Shown: positions 18,708 to 29,300 of the stretch, in pieces
How the letters are laid out: each line of letters begins with the position of its first letter
Numbering within the stretch: the stretch's first letter is position 1
Position numbers and translations under genes: made by a program
Notes under the pieces: model-generated
The model's input: only the letters and a program-made list of their open reading frames with translations
The model's database searches: none
Told to the model about the DNA's origin: nothing
Source of the DNA: Ophiothrix spiculata
Lineage: Eukaryota > Echinodermata > Ophiuroidea > Amphilepidida > Ophiotrichidae
Direction: 5' to 3' (one strand)
Length of the DNA: 33,425 nt
Assembly (NCBI GenBank): GCA_000969725.1
Contig: JXSR01S010137.1

Positions 18708-18835
18708 ATGTTTGGAGCCGCTTCAAACTGGTTGTCTGCCGATTCTGGGCGGTTCTGGCCAGTTGAACTGGAATAAACAATAACCAACTGCCCAGAACTG
18801 GCAGACAACCGCCAGTTGAGTTTTGAAGCAGCCCC
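18708..18835 (+). repeat. imperfect inverted repeat
   Basis: GCCGCTTCAAAC...TTGTCTGCCGATTCTGGGCG pairs imperfectly with CCCAGAACTGGCAGACAACC...TTTTGAAGCAGC. Probably another small palindromic element; ends not defined. Confidence 0.5.
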
Positions 18836-19448
18836 TTTACACCAGCTGCTTTACACATTGATAGAAAAGAGAGGTAATCTTCCTCAAGATAATGCGATTC
18901 AGTTGAATGGATCATTAGAGATGGGCTATTTCTCTATGTACACTCAACATAATTATACAAAAAAAGAAAAATTGACCCTCCATTCCAACAGATGGCTTTT
19001 TATTTTTATCTGTCTGATGCCCAAATCACCTTACATTGGGTGTTAGGTAGGTGCTAATGCAGTCCTGGCTGGAAATTTATGGCCATCAAAATTGATGATT
19101 TGATACATCTTCAAGTTATTGATCTCATGCGTTTACTTACTATTGAAATTTGTGAGAATACTGAACTTTTGTTTCTTTATTTCTTAATTGAAATATACTG
19201 CTTTTTTATGATAAAAATAAGTTACATTTGAGAGCTATTCATGCTTGTAGCATTTTTTAAATAAAGTGCCTCTTAAAATTTGCCTTATACAAGGGCACAG
19301 AGTCGTTATCCACTTCTATTATACATGTGCAGCCAAGATTATGTTTAAGAAAAATGAGATTTTAATTATCCATATTTGAAATAGTGTGTCTGATGCATTG
19401 CTGATAGCTGTTGTGATTTTAGCCTGATGATATTGAGGCTCTGGAGCA

Positions 19449-19673
19449 CAATTAGGCCACAACTTTGTGCGGCCGGTCGCAATCTGGCCACAGCCTTAAT
19501 TTTCAAAGATGGCAACTGTAGGCTAGATTATATGCACCTCTAAATAATTTCAAAACATGTAATGATTATTTTACAATAATCTTGAGGTGAACAATCAAAC
19601 CTACGGTCAACAATTTGGAAAATTAAGGCTGTGGCCAGGTTGTGGCCGGCCGCAAAATGTTGTGGCGCAATTG
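19449..19673 (+). mobile_element. MITE with ~55-bp TIRs, in duplication unit 1
   Basis: Left arm (CAATTAGGCCACAACTTTGT...TGGCCACAGCCTTAATTTT) pairs with right arm at 19619-19673 (AAAATTAAGGCTGTGGCCA...TTGTGGCGCAATTG). GC-rich GGCCGG sits within each arm. Confidence 0.75.
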
Positions 19674-20137
19674 TTCCAACGCCTTATCTTAGTACATATG
19701 GAAAATTGCTCAAATCACCTTACATTGGGTGTTAGGTAGGTGCTAATGCAGTCCTGGCTGGAAATTTATGGCCATCAAAATTGATGATTTGATACATCTT
19801 CAAGTTATTGATCTCATGCGTTTACTTACTATTGAAATTTGTGAGAATACTGAACTTTTGTTTCTTTATTTCTTAATTGAAATATACTGCTTTTTTATGA
19901 TAAAAATAAGTTACATTTGAGAGCTATTCATGCTTGTAGCATTTTTTAAATAAAGTGCCTCTTAAAATTTGCCTTATACAAGGGCACAGAGTCGTTATCC
20001 ACTTCTATTATACATGTGCAGCCAAGATTATGTTTAAGAAAAATGAGATTTTAATTATCCATATTTGAAATAGTGTGTCTGATGCATTGCTGATAGCTGT
20101 TGTGATTTTAGCCTGATGATATTGAGGCTCTGGAGCA

Positions 20138-20362
20138 CAATTAGGCCACAACTTTGTGCGGCCGGTCGCAATCTGGCCACAGCCTTAATTTTCAAAGATG
20201 GCAACTGTAGGCTAGATTATATGCACCTCTAAATAATTTCAAAACATGTAATGATTATTTTACAATAATCTTGAGGTGAACAATCAAACCTACGGTCAAC
20301 AATTTGGAAAATTAAGGCTGTGGCCAGGTTGTGGCCGGCCGCAAAATGTTGTGGCGCAATTG
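20138..20362 (+). mobile_element. same MITE in duplication unit 2
   Basis: Copy of the element at 19449-19673 carried along by the 689-bp duplication, not an independent insertion. Confidence 0.75.
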
Positions 20363-20399
20363 TTCCAACGCCTTATCTTAGTACATATGGAAAATTGCT

Positions 20400-20925
20400 C
20401 CTTGAGATTCCTGGCAGAAATGTTTAGATCAAGCCTGCTCATGAACCTGCTCCTGTAGCAAATAACCCTGGACTATATTATCAGACCAAAAATGCACCAA
20501 AGCTTGCAAGCACATAATGTACTATATCAGTTGGTGAACATGCGACTCAAATGTTACATGTAAAAAGCAAATGTGAAATTCTAGATGTTATTGAAGTTTA
20601 TATTATACATTGTATATCTATCTGTATTTAATATATGTACTTTCAAACTAATATCTATGCACTCTTAAAAAATTTCTTTATTCCTGCATTTTATAAAGAG
20701 GCTTTAATTATACTTAATAAAGGTTATAAATATCAGAACACAGTCACACAAATCTTGAAATAAATGAAGGCAACAGTACCTTCTTTTTTTCTTTTCTTTT
20801 TTTGATATCTCAATTTTACAAATAGGCATGGCAGCTTAGGAGATGGACAATCTTTTTTTTGCCATAACCCTAACCCATTTTCGTTTAAAAACTATCTCCT
20901 TGGAAAGGCCTATATAAAAAATCCC
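20400..20925. other. intergenic, nothing recognised
   Basis: AT-rich with poly-T runs near 20785-20803 and 20852-20860. TAACCCTAACCC near 20866 is a short telomere-like motif only. Confidence 0.4.
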
Positions 20926-20929
20926 CCTT

Positions 20930-21060
20930 TTCACCATGTCCGAGGTGGGATTCGAACCCGGGACCTGGCGCAGTTGCGCACCCCGATCCCATGCCAAGCA
21001 ATACCAAGCCACCGAGCAGGCGCTGCCTAGGCAGCAATTCCGTGGTCATACCTATCTACC
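20930..21060 (-). repeat. tRNA-derived SINE head, minus strand
   Basis: On the reverse strand: an A-box-like GCTCGGTGGCTTGGTATTG, then CCCGGGTTCGAATCCCACC (B box, + strand 20945-20960). GC content jumps against the surroundings. No mature tRNA fold was traced, so this is a SINE rather than a tRNA gene. Confidence 0.6.
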
Positions 21061-21145
21061 GTCTATGACGTATTTGGACTTAGGCTAATTTCTCTTGATT
21101 TCTCTCCGAGGTGTTTTGGAGTGTCTAGTACGGTTAGGGTTAGGG

Positions 21146-21530
21146 AATATGGGCATTTTATTGCGTGATATCTTTATTTAAAACGGTGATATTTTCTCAA
21201 GCAGAATTTTTCGTGAAACCAGACAATCACGACCATTTAACGCGTGTTAAATTTGCGTTTTTAAGCTTCATGTCATAGACCTGCACATAAAATTAATGTA
21301 TTAGTGGGTTGTTATATGCGGTTAGATTTTTATTCGCGAAATTCGTGAAACTTAAACCCGTGCGAAAATAATCCCATTTACGGTATTCAAAATGTGATGA
21401 GTTGGCGAGGATCAAATTTGGCTTTAAATTATTCAAAATTATCCTATTACTACATACAGCAATAGCGGATTCTTATAATCTCTTTCCCAGAAAAATCCTC
21501 GTGTACTTCAAGATATTGAAACAATTATTA
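21146..21530. other. intergenic, nothing recognised
   Basis: Contains ATTCGCGAAATTCGTGAAAC and ACCCGTGCGAAAATAATCCC, a CpG-bearing stretch reminiscent of dispersed invertebrate repeats, but no second copy in this window. Confidence 0.35.
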
Positions 21531-21858
21531 CACTGCCATTTGCCTCTTGCACATTGGGTTGCTGCAGCAAACAATTAAACTGCTTTCATACTTGTGTAGT
21601 TTTGTAGCTTTATTGCTGCGTGACGTATATTTTTTGCCAAAACTTGTCGCTTCTGTTGCGGTAGCGGCAAAGCTACATCTTGCTCAGATAATCAATATCA
21701 ACAAAAGTTTGTCACACGGCAAGATTTTTCAAGTTGAAATCAATTCAACTTTCAAAGCTACAAAAGTGTGAAACCAATCAAATATCAGAGCTACAAAGCT
21801 GTAAAACTACAAAGCTATAATAAGTGTGAAAGCAGCATCACACTGCCAATTTACTCTT
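21531..21858 (+). mobile_element. possible palindromic MITE
   Basis: CTGCTTTCATACTTGTGTAG...TTTGTAGCTTTATTG pairs imperfectly with AAACTACAAAGCTATAATAA...GTGTGAAAGCAGC. CACTGCCA(A)TTT occurs near both ends. Boundaries are not firm. Confidence 0.45.
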
Positions 21859-22081
21859 GTAGTTTTCCTTTGGTTGGTACAGCAATTGAATACCAGAATG
21901 AAAGACTGACCCAAGTCCACTTTTTTTTTCAAAAATCAGTTATACACAGGAGAGACTTCTTATAACTATGGGTACCTTGTGTGTGAAGGACTAAAATGAA
22001 TTCACACCGTAAGTGCCCCATAAGTCCTTTATGTATTCAAAAGTTGTCAAAATCCATGGACTTGGGTCAGTGTTGCATACA

Positions 22082-22340
22082 TATGTAATGGCTCACCCCA
22101 AAAGGGGGGACTTTGAAAATGATATCAATTTTGATTTTTTCATTTCATCTGTTGCAGCATTTTCTAAGCTTTGAAATGACACCTAACTTGTTGAAATTGA
22201 TCAAGGCGATCAAATTTTACAACAGAAAATCTCCTGGAAATTCTTATTATTTTCTCTATTTTTTTGCTGCCTATTTTCACCTGTATCTTGAAAAATGTTC
22301 TGTCGCAAAGTCCCCCTTTTCGGGGTGAGTCATCACATAC
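22082..22340 (+). mobile_element. MITE family B, copy 2
   Basis: Same orientation and high similarity to 5347-5600, including GATATCAATTTTGATTTT, AGCATTTTCTAAGCTTT and TTACAACAGAAAATCT. Inverted ends GGCTCACCCC and GGGGTGAG. Confidence 0.75.
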
Positions 22341-22755
22341 GTTTTTTTTATTGAAAATATCATAAGTAGTCAAAGTAGAAAAGATATTTGGGAAAAATGC
22401 ACATGAAATAAATCTGTGCTTCTTGAAATTAAATGAATAAGCTATATAATGGTACCGCATCTATTAGATAGCTAGCTGTTTTATAGAGGGAGTTAGAAGC
22501 AAAGCAATATCTATGGTGAGGAATTGCTTTTTATATTTTTCTATTTAAGATATTTCAGTTGAACTGGAAATAAACAATTGTAAGATAGTGTCAAGTTGTA
22601 CACTGTGTGTTCAATAAATACTGAGATTGGATGTGGGATAATAACCGACTTCACCCATTGTTTTTTTCTGAAATTAAGTCTTAATGACTCTAACAATTTA
22701 AAGTGCACCGCTCCCTTTCCTTGTGTTAAAAATATTCCATATGACTAATGTCCTT

Positions 22756-23227
22756 TAAGGCTGGGGTAGACTTTCAACTAGCATGAACTGTTTTTGTACT
22801 CTGACCCTCAAACTAATTGCATAAACCAAATAAAAGTTTACATTTTAGAAGCAGATTTTTACCCTGAACATATTGGTGGTATCAGTTTTTGACCAACAAT
22901 GTTGATTTTGGCAAAAAAATGCCAACAACAGTATTTTTTTGCCCCCAAAATTTCTGGAAAGCCTTACTAAAATTTTCATTCGTTAAATTTTGAACTTTTT
23001 TGCTTTTTGGAATTTAGAAACAAATAAAAAACAATTTAGAAGCAAAAATACATTTCTTTGGCATTTTTTGCCAAAATTGTCATTTTTGGTCAAATATTGA
23101 TATCATCATCATGTTTAGGGTAAAAATCCGCTTCTAAAAATGTGTACTTTTATATAGTTTGTGCATTTAGTTTGAAAGTTAGAGTACAAAAGCAGTTTAT
23201 GCCATTTGAAGGTCTACCCCAGCCTTA
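22756..23227 (+). mobile_element. TA-bordered palindromic MITE
   Basis: TAAGGCTGGGGTAGACTTTC and its partner GGTCTACCCCAGCCTTA are inverted ends with TA outermost. Further inner pairs (TTTTAGAAGC...TTTTTACCCTGAACAT with ATGTTTAGGGTAAAAATCCG) show arms of well over 100 bp. TA edges suggest the Tc1/mariner type. Confidence 0.75.
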
Positions 23228-23385
23228 TATCAATCCTCGCTCTAGATGGTAAAACATGTTTTTGATATTTATGGGCATATTTTATATAGAGCCCGGTTTA
23301 GAGCCATGGAATTTTCAAAATCCACGGTGTATCATGGTGTTGTCATGTGAAGGTCCTCAGAAAGATGAAAGTGCAAACACACCAT

Positions 23386-23764
23386 TATACTCCATAAACC
23401 TTGAAGTACGAGGTAAGCAGCGGAATAACGCACATAAACCAATATGACCATAATGGAAAATAAATAAGTCCATATTTTTTGCATCAGAACAATGTATCTA
23501 ATCTTGCTGAATATTCAAATGAACTTGTTTTAAAGGTTTGTCCATGTAATAGCAACAAAATTAACCATAAATATACCAAAATCATGAAAAATTTATGTAT
23601 AAAATATATTCATACACAAGTGATTTGGTCTTAATCAATCATTGTTAGACTCCTACACAATACAAAAACACCAGTTCACAATTTTGTAGAATACAAGGGA
23701 TATGCTGTGGATCTCGTAACAGAGTCTGATCACTTATTTTGTACTTCAAGGTTTGTAGAGTATA
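23386..23764 (-). mobile_element. MITE family A, copy 2 (reverse orientation)
   Basis: Ends TATACTCCATAAACCTTGAA and TTCAAGGTTTGTAGAGTATA. The interior, reverse-complemented, matches 1460-1570 (ACTCTGTTACGAG, TTGTGAACT, TAACAATGATT, AAGACCAAAT). Confidence 0.7.
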
Positions 23765-23988
23765 ACAGTGTGTGTAAAGACTGTAATTCATACTTCCTGT
23801 ATACCATAGAGCTTATGCACATTGATTAATTAACAATTTTATTAATTTTCTCAATTCTTTTTAATTTTTACCAAATGATTTTTTACAGAAATATAAATTT
23901 TGAATTTTGAGAATATCAAGCACTAGCTGAAGACTTCTGCCTTTAATTTGTTTTATTATTCTAAGTTGATATTGCTTATTAATATACA

Positions 23989-24418
23989 AGTGCTGCTCTG
24001 GCAAAATGAACAGAAAGTCACGATTGAAGATTTTGAATAAATGGCTGCTAAAGTAAAATATGATGAAAAGATCAAATTTTTGTTTGTTGACCTAAAGGCA
24101 TTAATGCATAAGTGTTAAACTATATCTTGCGTTTTGATGGTCAATTATGCCTGGAGGTGCAATTATTCACGAGTAATTGATCGCGTTTTGCTATAATACA
24201 CTAAAGTAATCAGTAGGCCTACCTTTAAAATCGATTTGCGACAATTTTTTACTGCCAGATTTTGAGTGGACTGACTTGTATCTCGATCTCTAAATGGAGA
24301 TTGTAGAAAGTATTACATATTATATATCATTTGAAGGCTGACATTATAGAGAATTAAAGTATGTCATAAACTCAATTTTGAAAATAGTGACTTTCTGCTC
24401 ATTTTGCCAGAGCACCAC
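23989..24418 (+). mobile_element. MITE with ~30-bp TIRs
   Basis: AGTGCTGCTCTGGCAAAATG...CAGAAAGTCA at left; TGACTTTCTG...CATTTTGCCAGAGCACCACT at right, differing at about two positions. Non-coding. Confidence 0.8.
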
Positions 24419-24790
24419 TGATATGTGCATAATGGATTATGCTAATAATGCATACACGCATGTAAATCGGGATATATTTACATCAGATCCAAAAGTTTCT
24501 GATGACCAATTGTATTAAACCATCAGCTTTTACAAATAATCAAACATGAAAAAATGCTAAAATTATAGTCAAACTTGTCAATGGTTTTAAGATTTCCAAA
24601 TGATGGTTGATGATCATTTAAACCAAAAATAATATCATGGAAGGAGATTTGGCCTAGTATTTTCAGCTTTTTGAAAAGCAAATTGAAAGAAAGAAAAAAG
24701 AAAGAATTCTTTAGGCTGAGGCTGATAGCCAAGGATAACCCAAGAAAGCCTCTAGTGAAGCTTATTTCCATCGGGGTCCTAGATCTTTCT
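24419..24790. other. intergenic, nothing recognised
   Basis: AT-rich between a MITE and a SINE; no gene seen. The open frames at 24523-24964 on both strands run into the SINE and are not genes. Confidence 0.4.
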
Positions 24791-24794
24791 TTAA

Positions 24795-24962
24795 TATTCA
24801 GTTTTAGTACAGGAGGAAAACCGGAGGACCCGGAGAAAAACCTGCGGAAGCGAGCATGGACTGAAAACCAAATGCACATAAAGCGCCGGGCGCGGGACTC
24901 GAACCCGGGGTCCTCATTGGTGCAAAGCGAGGGAAATACCGCTACACTAACCCGCTTCCCCT
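24795..24962 (-). repeat. tRNA(Ala)-like SINE, minus strand
   Basis: Reverse strand reads GCGGGTTAGTGTAGCGGTA (A box region), CTCGCTTTGCACCAATGAGG (Ala-TGC-like anticodon arm), CCCCGGGTTCGAGTCCCG (B box), then a body with TTTTTCTCCGGGTCCTCCGG, similar to a CTCCGG-TTTTCC motif common in deuterostome repeats. The body between tRNA head and A-rich end marks a SINE rather than a functional tRNA. Confidence 0.7.
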
Positions 24963-25049
24963 AAAATATTTACATTTATCAGATATATACATCATTTTAA
25001 AAACATAAATAATTTTAATAATGGATATTCATAAGTAGCGGTTATAACT

Positions 25050-25253
25050 ATAATGTTCATATTTTTAAACTTCTACGATACTTGTTCTGGGTACTCACCG
25101 GAGCACTTTCGCCCCGGGTCCACCGGGTCAACATTTAGACATCAAGTCAGAGCAATATCATCCGCTGATGACGCCGGTGGACCCGTCGAAAGTTAGTGCT
25201 CTGGTGAGTACCACAAATGAGTAGCGTAGACGTTTAAGAATATGAACATTATA
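25050..25253 (+). mobile_element. palindromic MITE with GC-rich core
   Basis: ATAATGTTCATATTTTTAAAC...GTACTCACCGGAGCACTTTC pairs with GAAAGTTAGTGCTCTGGTGA...GTTTAAGAATATGAACATTAT. The core GGGTCCACCGGG/CCGGTGGACCC is also inverted, so nearly the whole unit folds. Confidence 0.7.
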
Positions 25254-25325
25254 AATAATTTTCCTTGATAAAATGTTTCAAACGTTTTATTAGATCCAAT
25301 TACATTGACATTATGTACACAGCTC

Positions 25326-25738
25326 TACTCTCTAAATGCAAAAGAGTGAAAATTCACTCTGTTCTTGGAGTGAAAGCAGTTTCACTCAATAAAAGTGAAA
25401 TTTCACTCTTTTCAGAGTGAATTTCACTCTTTTCAGAGTGAAATTCAGTCTAAAATAAGAGTGAAATTCAGTCTAAAAAAAGAGTGAAATTCACTCTTTT
25501 TGGAGTGAAATTTTCACTCTTTTTACAGAGTGGTCCCTGTAGCCACTCTTCTAAGAGTGAATTGTGTTTAAGCCTTTTATTTTAAACAAACTCACTCTTC
25601 GAAGAGTGCCTACAGGGACCACTCTGTAAAAAGAGTGAAAATTTCACTCCAAAAAGAGTGATATTTCACTCTTATTGAGTGAAACTACTTTCACTCCAAG
25701 AACAGAGTGAATTTTCACTCTTTTGCATTTAGAGAGTA
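25326..25738 (+). mobile_element. large GAGTG/CACTC palindrome (MITE, TA-bordered)
   Basis: Outer ends TACTCTCTAAATGCAAAAGA and TCTTTTGCATTTAGAGAGTA are inverted, and the arms pair all the way to GTGGTCCCTGTAG/CTACAGGGACCAC. Both arms are built of GAGTGAAA...TTTCACTC half-palindromes. The left arm carries about 83 bp of extra units (around 25408-25493) lacking in the right arm. Confidence 0.85.
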
Positions 25739-25971
25739 ATCTTTCATGTTTTCAGTCACATTGTACTATATACACTTAATTACATGAAGGCTAATGTCAA
25801 TTTATCCATCATAATGGGAAAAAAAATTCAGGTGCTTTGGCTTAAAATTGTGTTTTTGGTCAAAATTTACTTGGAAGGATTAGATTAAATTTGCTTAATT
25901 TTAGAATCAAATATCAAGAGTTAAAAGTCCCAAAATTTTAGCAAAGCAAAAAATTGTGTTTTTCACCCTAT
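25739..25971. other. intergenic, nothing recognised
   Basis: AT-rich sequence just downstream of the dispanin polyadenylation candidate; no structure noted. Confidence 0.35.
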
Positions 25972-25977
25972 TTTATT
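25972..25977 (-). terminator. candidate polyadenylation signal of the dispanin gene
   Basis: TTTATT on the + strand (AATAAA on the coding strand) about 125 nt past the TAG stop. Its position suits a short 3' UTR; not proven. Confidence 0.4.
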
Positions 25978-26100
25978 TGCAATCACTATCATGACCAGCA
26001 TCCAGAAATGTATATTTTGAGTCTTTTCCAGAATTATGGGTATACATAAGCCTTAATATGAGCAAGGACTATTTGGTAAGTCGAGGCTGGTAGCAAACAT

Positions 26101-26310
26101 CTACTTATATCCGTAATAGTTGTTACTTTTGTAGTAGTCATCATCGTTGTAGAAAATATCCCAAAGAACTGTGTAGTATAAAATCAAGTAGATGACCCAT
26201 ACAAAAGTCCATACAATACCGCTGATGAGCGATGCTATTGACCAATTCCTGGCAGATTGTGCCGACTGCTGGGCGCCGGCTTGATCACCAGCTGACCATT
26301 GAGCTCGGAC
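26101..26310 (-). CDS. dispanin terminal exon: conserved loop, second helix, tail
   Basis: 210 nt including TAG at 26101-26103; acceptor TTTCCCCAG, phase 0. Reads VRAQWSAGDQAGAQQSAQSA, RNWSIASLISG, a Trp/Tyr-rich transmembrane helix, and the tail DIFYNDDDYYKSNNYYGYK. GD-x-x-GA-x-x-S-x-x-A is the conserved CD225 intracellular loop. Confidence 0.92.
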   Translation of the reverse strand, partial: VRAQWSAGDQAGAQQSAQSARNWSIASLISGIVWTFVWVIYLILYYTVLWDIFYNDDDYYKSNNYYGYK

Positions 26311-29300
26311 CTGGGGAAAAATCAGTGGATTAACATAGTCAATAAAGGGTACTTAGCCTCTGATCCATCTGGTGAAACGTATGCAACTAAGATTACTTGG
26401 CCATATTCCCGATGCCAAAAGAAGTGTCAGCAAAAAAATATGACCTGTATGTTCAAAAATGAGCAAACAAAGGAGACACGACCTTCATAGGCGGACTGAT
26501 AATGGTGGCATTTTGTGGTGCCACATGGTCTGCTCGGTTTGGGGCGCAGCTGCTAAGGGCCGGTTGACATTTGTTTTCATTGTCAGTTTTCTCAAGGTAG
26601 CCTTGAAAAAAATGGGTATACCTTTTGAGCCTCATATGTCGGTTGTCGATGGCTTTGTCACAAATGATCGCTCGAATATTTTCGCCATAGCCGCTTGAAA
26701 GTATCAGTCTGCTCCTATTGACCATCAACATGATCAACGCATGTCATAACATGTACAACAATTACTGGGATTGCCGCAGTTGCTTATAATCTTTGCACAT
26801 GAAGAAACCATGTTGCCTCCTAAGTTCTGCAGCCTTGCTCCAAGGCCCGAGCCATTTATTTTTGAGAATATCAGAGTCATAACTCTATACTTCCAGAGGG
26901 TGAACTGTTAGGTTTGTGCAATATACACACCACACTGCACACCAAGCTATTCTAGCTAGGCTATATGTTTTAAAAAATACTCAGAAAGTGTTCATATATA
27001 CTAGCTAGCAAAGACAGACACTTAAAAACAATATAATTACTATCATGTACTTGCTATGATAGGTTTCACACAACCCATCACCACCAAACACCTAAAATCA
27101 CAACACAGTCTACAGCACTGAGCTAAGAATCTGAGATCATGAGATACTAGTATATGAAAACCTAAGGCCTATCAAAGTAGTATACTATACACCCACAGCA
27201 GGTCTACCAACATAAAATCACATTTTTGTTTCCAACACTACATTACTACTAGTCACTACTAGAGGGCCGCCAGGAACAGCATTGAAAAAATGTTGGTAGG
27301 GATTTAGAGCATAGCAGTAAATGTTGGTAGCTTGGTGTAACTTGAAAATTGAGATTTTATAATTATTTCAAAAAGTATAGCATAATTTAACATCCATTCT
27401 TGGGTCTGTGCTATACAGTGTACACATAAGTGTGTGCTTAGAATGATGGCATGGGCTTTGGTTTCTCAGCCTTTAACAAAGGCTAGTGATGATGATGAGT
27501 CGAGCAATATGAAATTATAAGTTTACTACTGGCAGATGTTTCACTTCTCTTGAAAATTTCCATATATTTTCATTGGATCTAGAATTCTTGAAATTCTGAA
27601 AACTGGAATAAACACCTGAAGAATGTTTTCAAAAGTAGCATAAACTTAAACCATGCTTAAACCATATACATACATACCTTTGACGCATACACGAGGGCGA
27701 CAATTCCACATGGGAAGCAACAGAAAAATGTCACGAGAATAGCATGCAGCAAGTAATTCTCAGGTTCCCCAAGCTGGCCTTGTCTTACGATCACTACTTG
27801 ACCAGGGGCAGATTGGCCCTAGAGTAATAAAATAAGTACAAACAGAACATAGGTAAAGCATTTTGGTTCGCTACATTTGAAGAAGTCAATTTTATTTCAT
27901 TCTAGTTATCTTACAGTCTACTATGTCCTGCAGTCAGACCTTCATTTACACCACTTCTTTACACGGTATAAATATCCAAATTTAAGCTATCAGCATCCTA
28001 TATATTTTAATTGTACCACTGAAAAAAAAAGTTTGAACCTTTGTATGTTAGTTCATCCGAAAATCTTACGATAAATATTATAAATGTCGGTGCTTATATA
28101 GCGCTTTTCCAGAATTGATCAAAGCGCTTTACATTTTATTCCGTTACCAATAGAATATAACCAACTTACGCGGCTGCCTTACAATCACGGCACCTATTGA
28201 GTATATTCCTAGTAACTATCCATGATAACGCTTGGGTCGACGAAGCAATTCGGATTAAATGTCTTGCCCAAGGCCATAACCCGTTCGGGGCTCGAACTTA
28301 CGACCTACTGATTCGAAGTCCTAACACGAGCTCCTCGCAAATATTGATATAACAGATTGATGTAGGGATATACAATTGTGTGTCCATACAACACTCGGTA
28401 ACACCGAAATTCACATCATTGCACATGGTTAGAGCGTTGGACTCATAATCAAATGCATTCGTCTGTCGTGGGGTTGAGTCCCGGTCTCGGTATACGTCTC
28501 CTTGTTTCCTTAAGCAAGAAACTTTGCTCTACTTGCTTCGTGCTTCGGAAGGCACGTAAAGCCGTCGGTCCCATCTGAAGTGTTCCCGACACACTGTCGG
28601 ATGTAAAAGAACGTCATGGGCTAGGCTACGGCCGTTCGAAATAAGAGTAGGGGGAAGCTACCCCGGCAACCGTGACCGTATGTCAAAATACGCCATCTAC
28701 TCTAGGACCAGAGTGCATACCTTCAAAAGTATTATCATCTCTCTAGGACCAGAGAGCTAATTCCATCAATCTGTATTTTTTTTTAATGTTTTCTAGAACT
28801 GATCAAACAAACAGCTTTTTATCTTCTAAACCAAAAATGATGTAGGAGTTCAAATTCGTTTACTTCTCAAAATCGTTGATTTTCATAGAAAATACCATAT
28901 AATGCATCTTTTTTATCAGCAGCAGAAGAATTCACATGCATTTTATTGGAAAACTCCAAATTTTTGTACCCACATTCCCAATTGCATTTGCTCTCACCCT
29001 TTTCAGATAATAAGGGTTCAAAATCAGCTTTTTTCATCAGGTCACGTTAAAAAACAAAATCTCGCGAAAAAGTTTGTTTTCTCGTTTGACGAGACTCTGA
29101 TTTTAGAATTCGCTTAATGAGGTAAATTTAAGGGTAGCTGCCAATAGACTGTATACCATTTGTAGTAAATATTTAAATTAATTAAATTAATACTGACTTG
29201 ATGCAATTAAATTTTACCCCAAGAATAATCAATGTGGTGCAAATGCACCATTTGGCGCAGTCCCTACTGAAGGGCTGGAAAAAACCTTGGTAAAATCTCA

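Larger units (their letters stand above)
19022..20399 (+). repeat. 689-bp exact tandem duplication (two copies)
   Basis: Unit 1 is 19022-19710 and unit 2 is 19711-20399. Every segment compared by eye is identical, and the units abut directly (...GAAAATTGCT|CAAATCACC...). No coding content. Each unit carries one MITE with GGCCACAAC-type arms. Identity this high suggests a very recent duplication or an assembly/haplotype artefact. Confidence 0.9.

Noticed and set aside
20864..21143. Interstitial telomere: TAACCCTAACCC and GGTTAGGGTTAGGG around a SINE
   Set aside because: Only about two repeats on each side. The inverted placement is curious but too short to support anything.
24523..24964. Frames of 97 and 118 codons on opposite strands
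   Set aside because: Both cross a tRNA-derived SINE with Pol III boxes; no protein motif.
20930..28500. Functional tRNA genes at 20945, 24900 and 28425
   Set aside because: B boxes are good, but acceptor stems and arm spacing are not, and each runs on into a SINE-like body.
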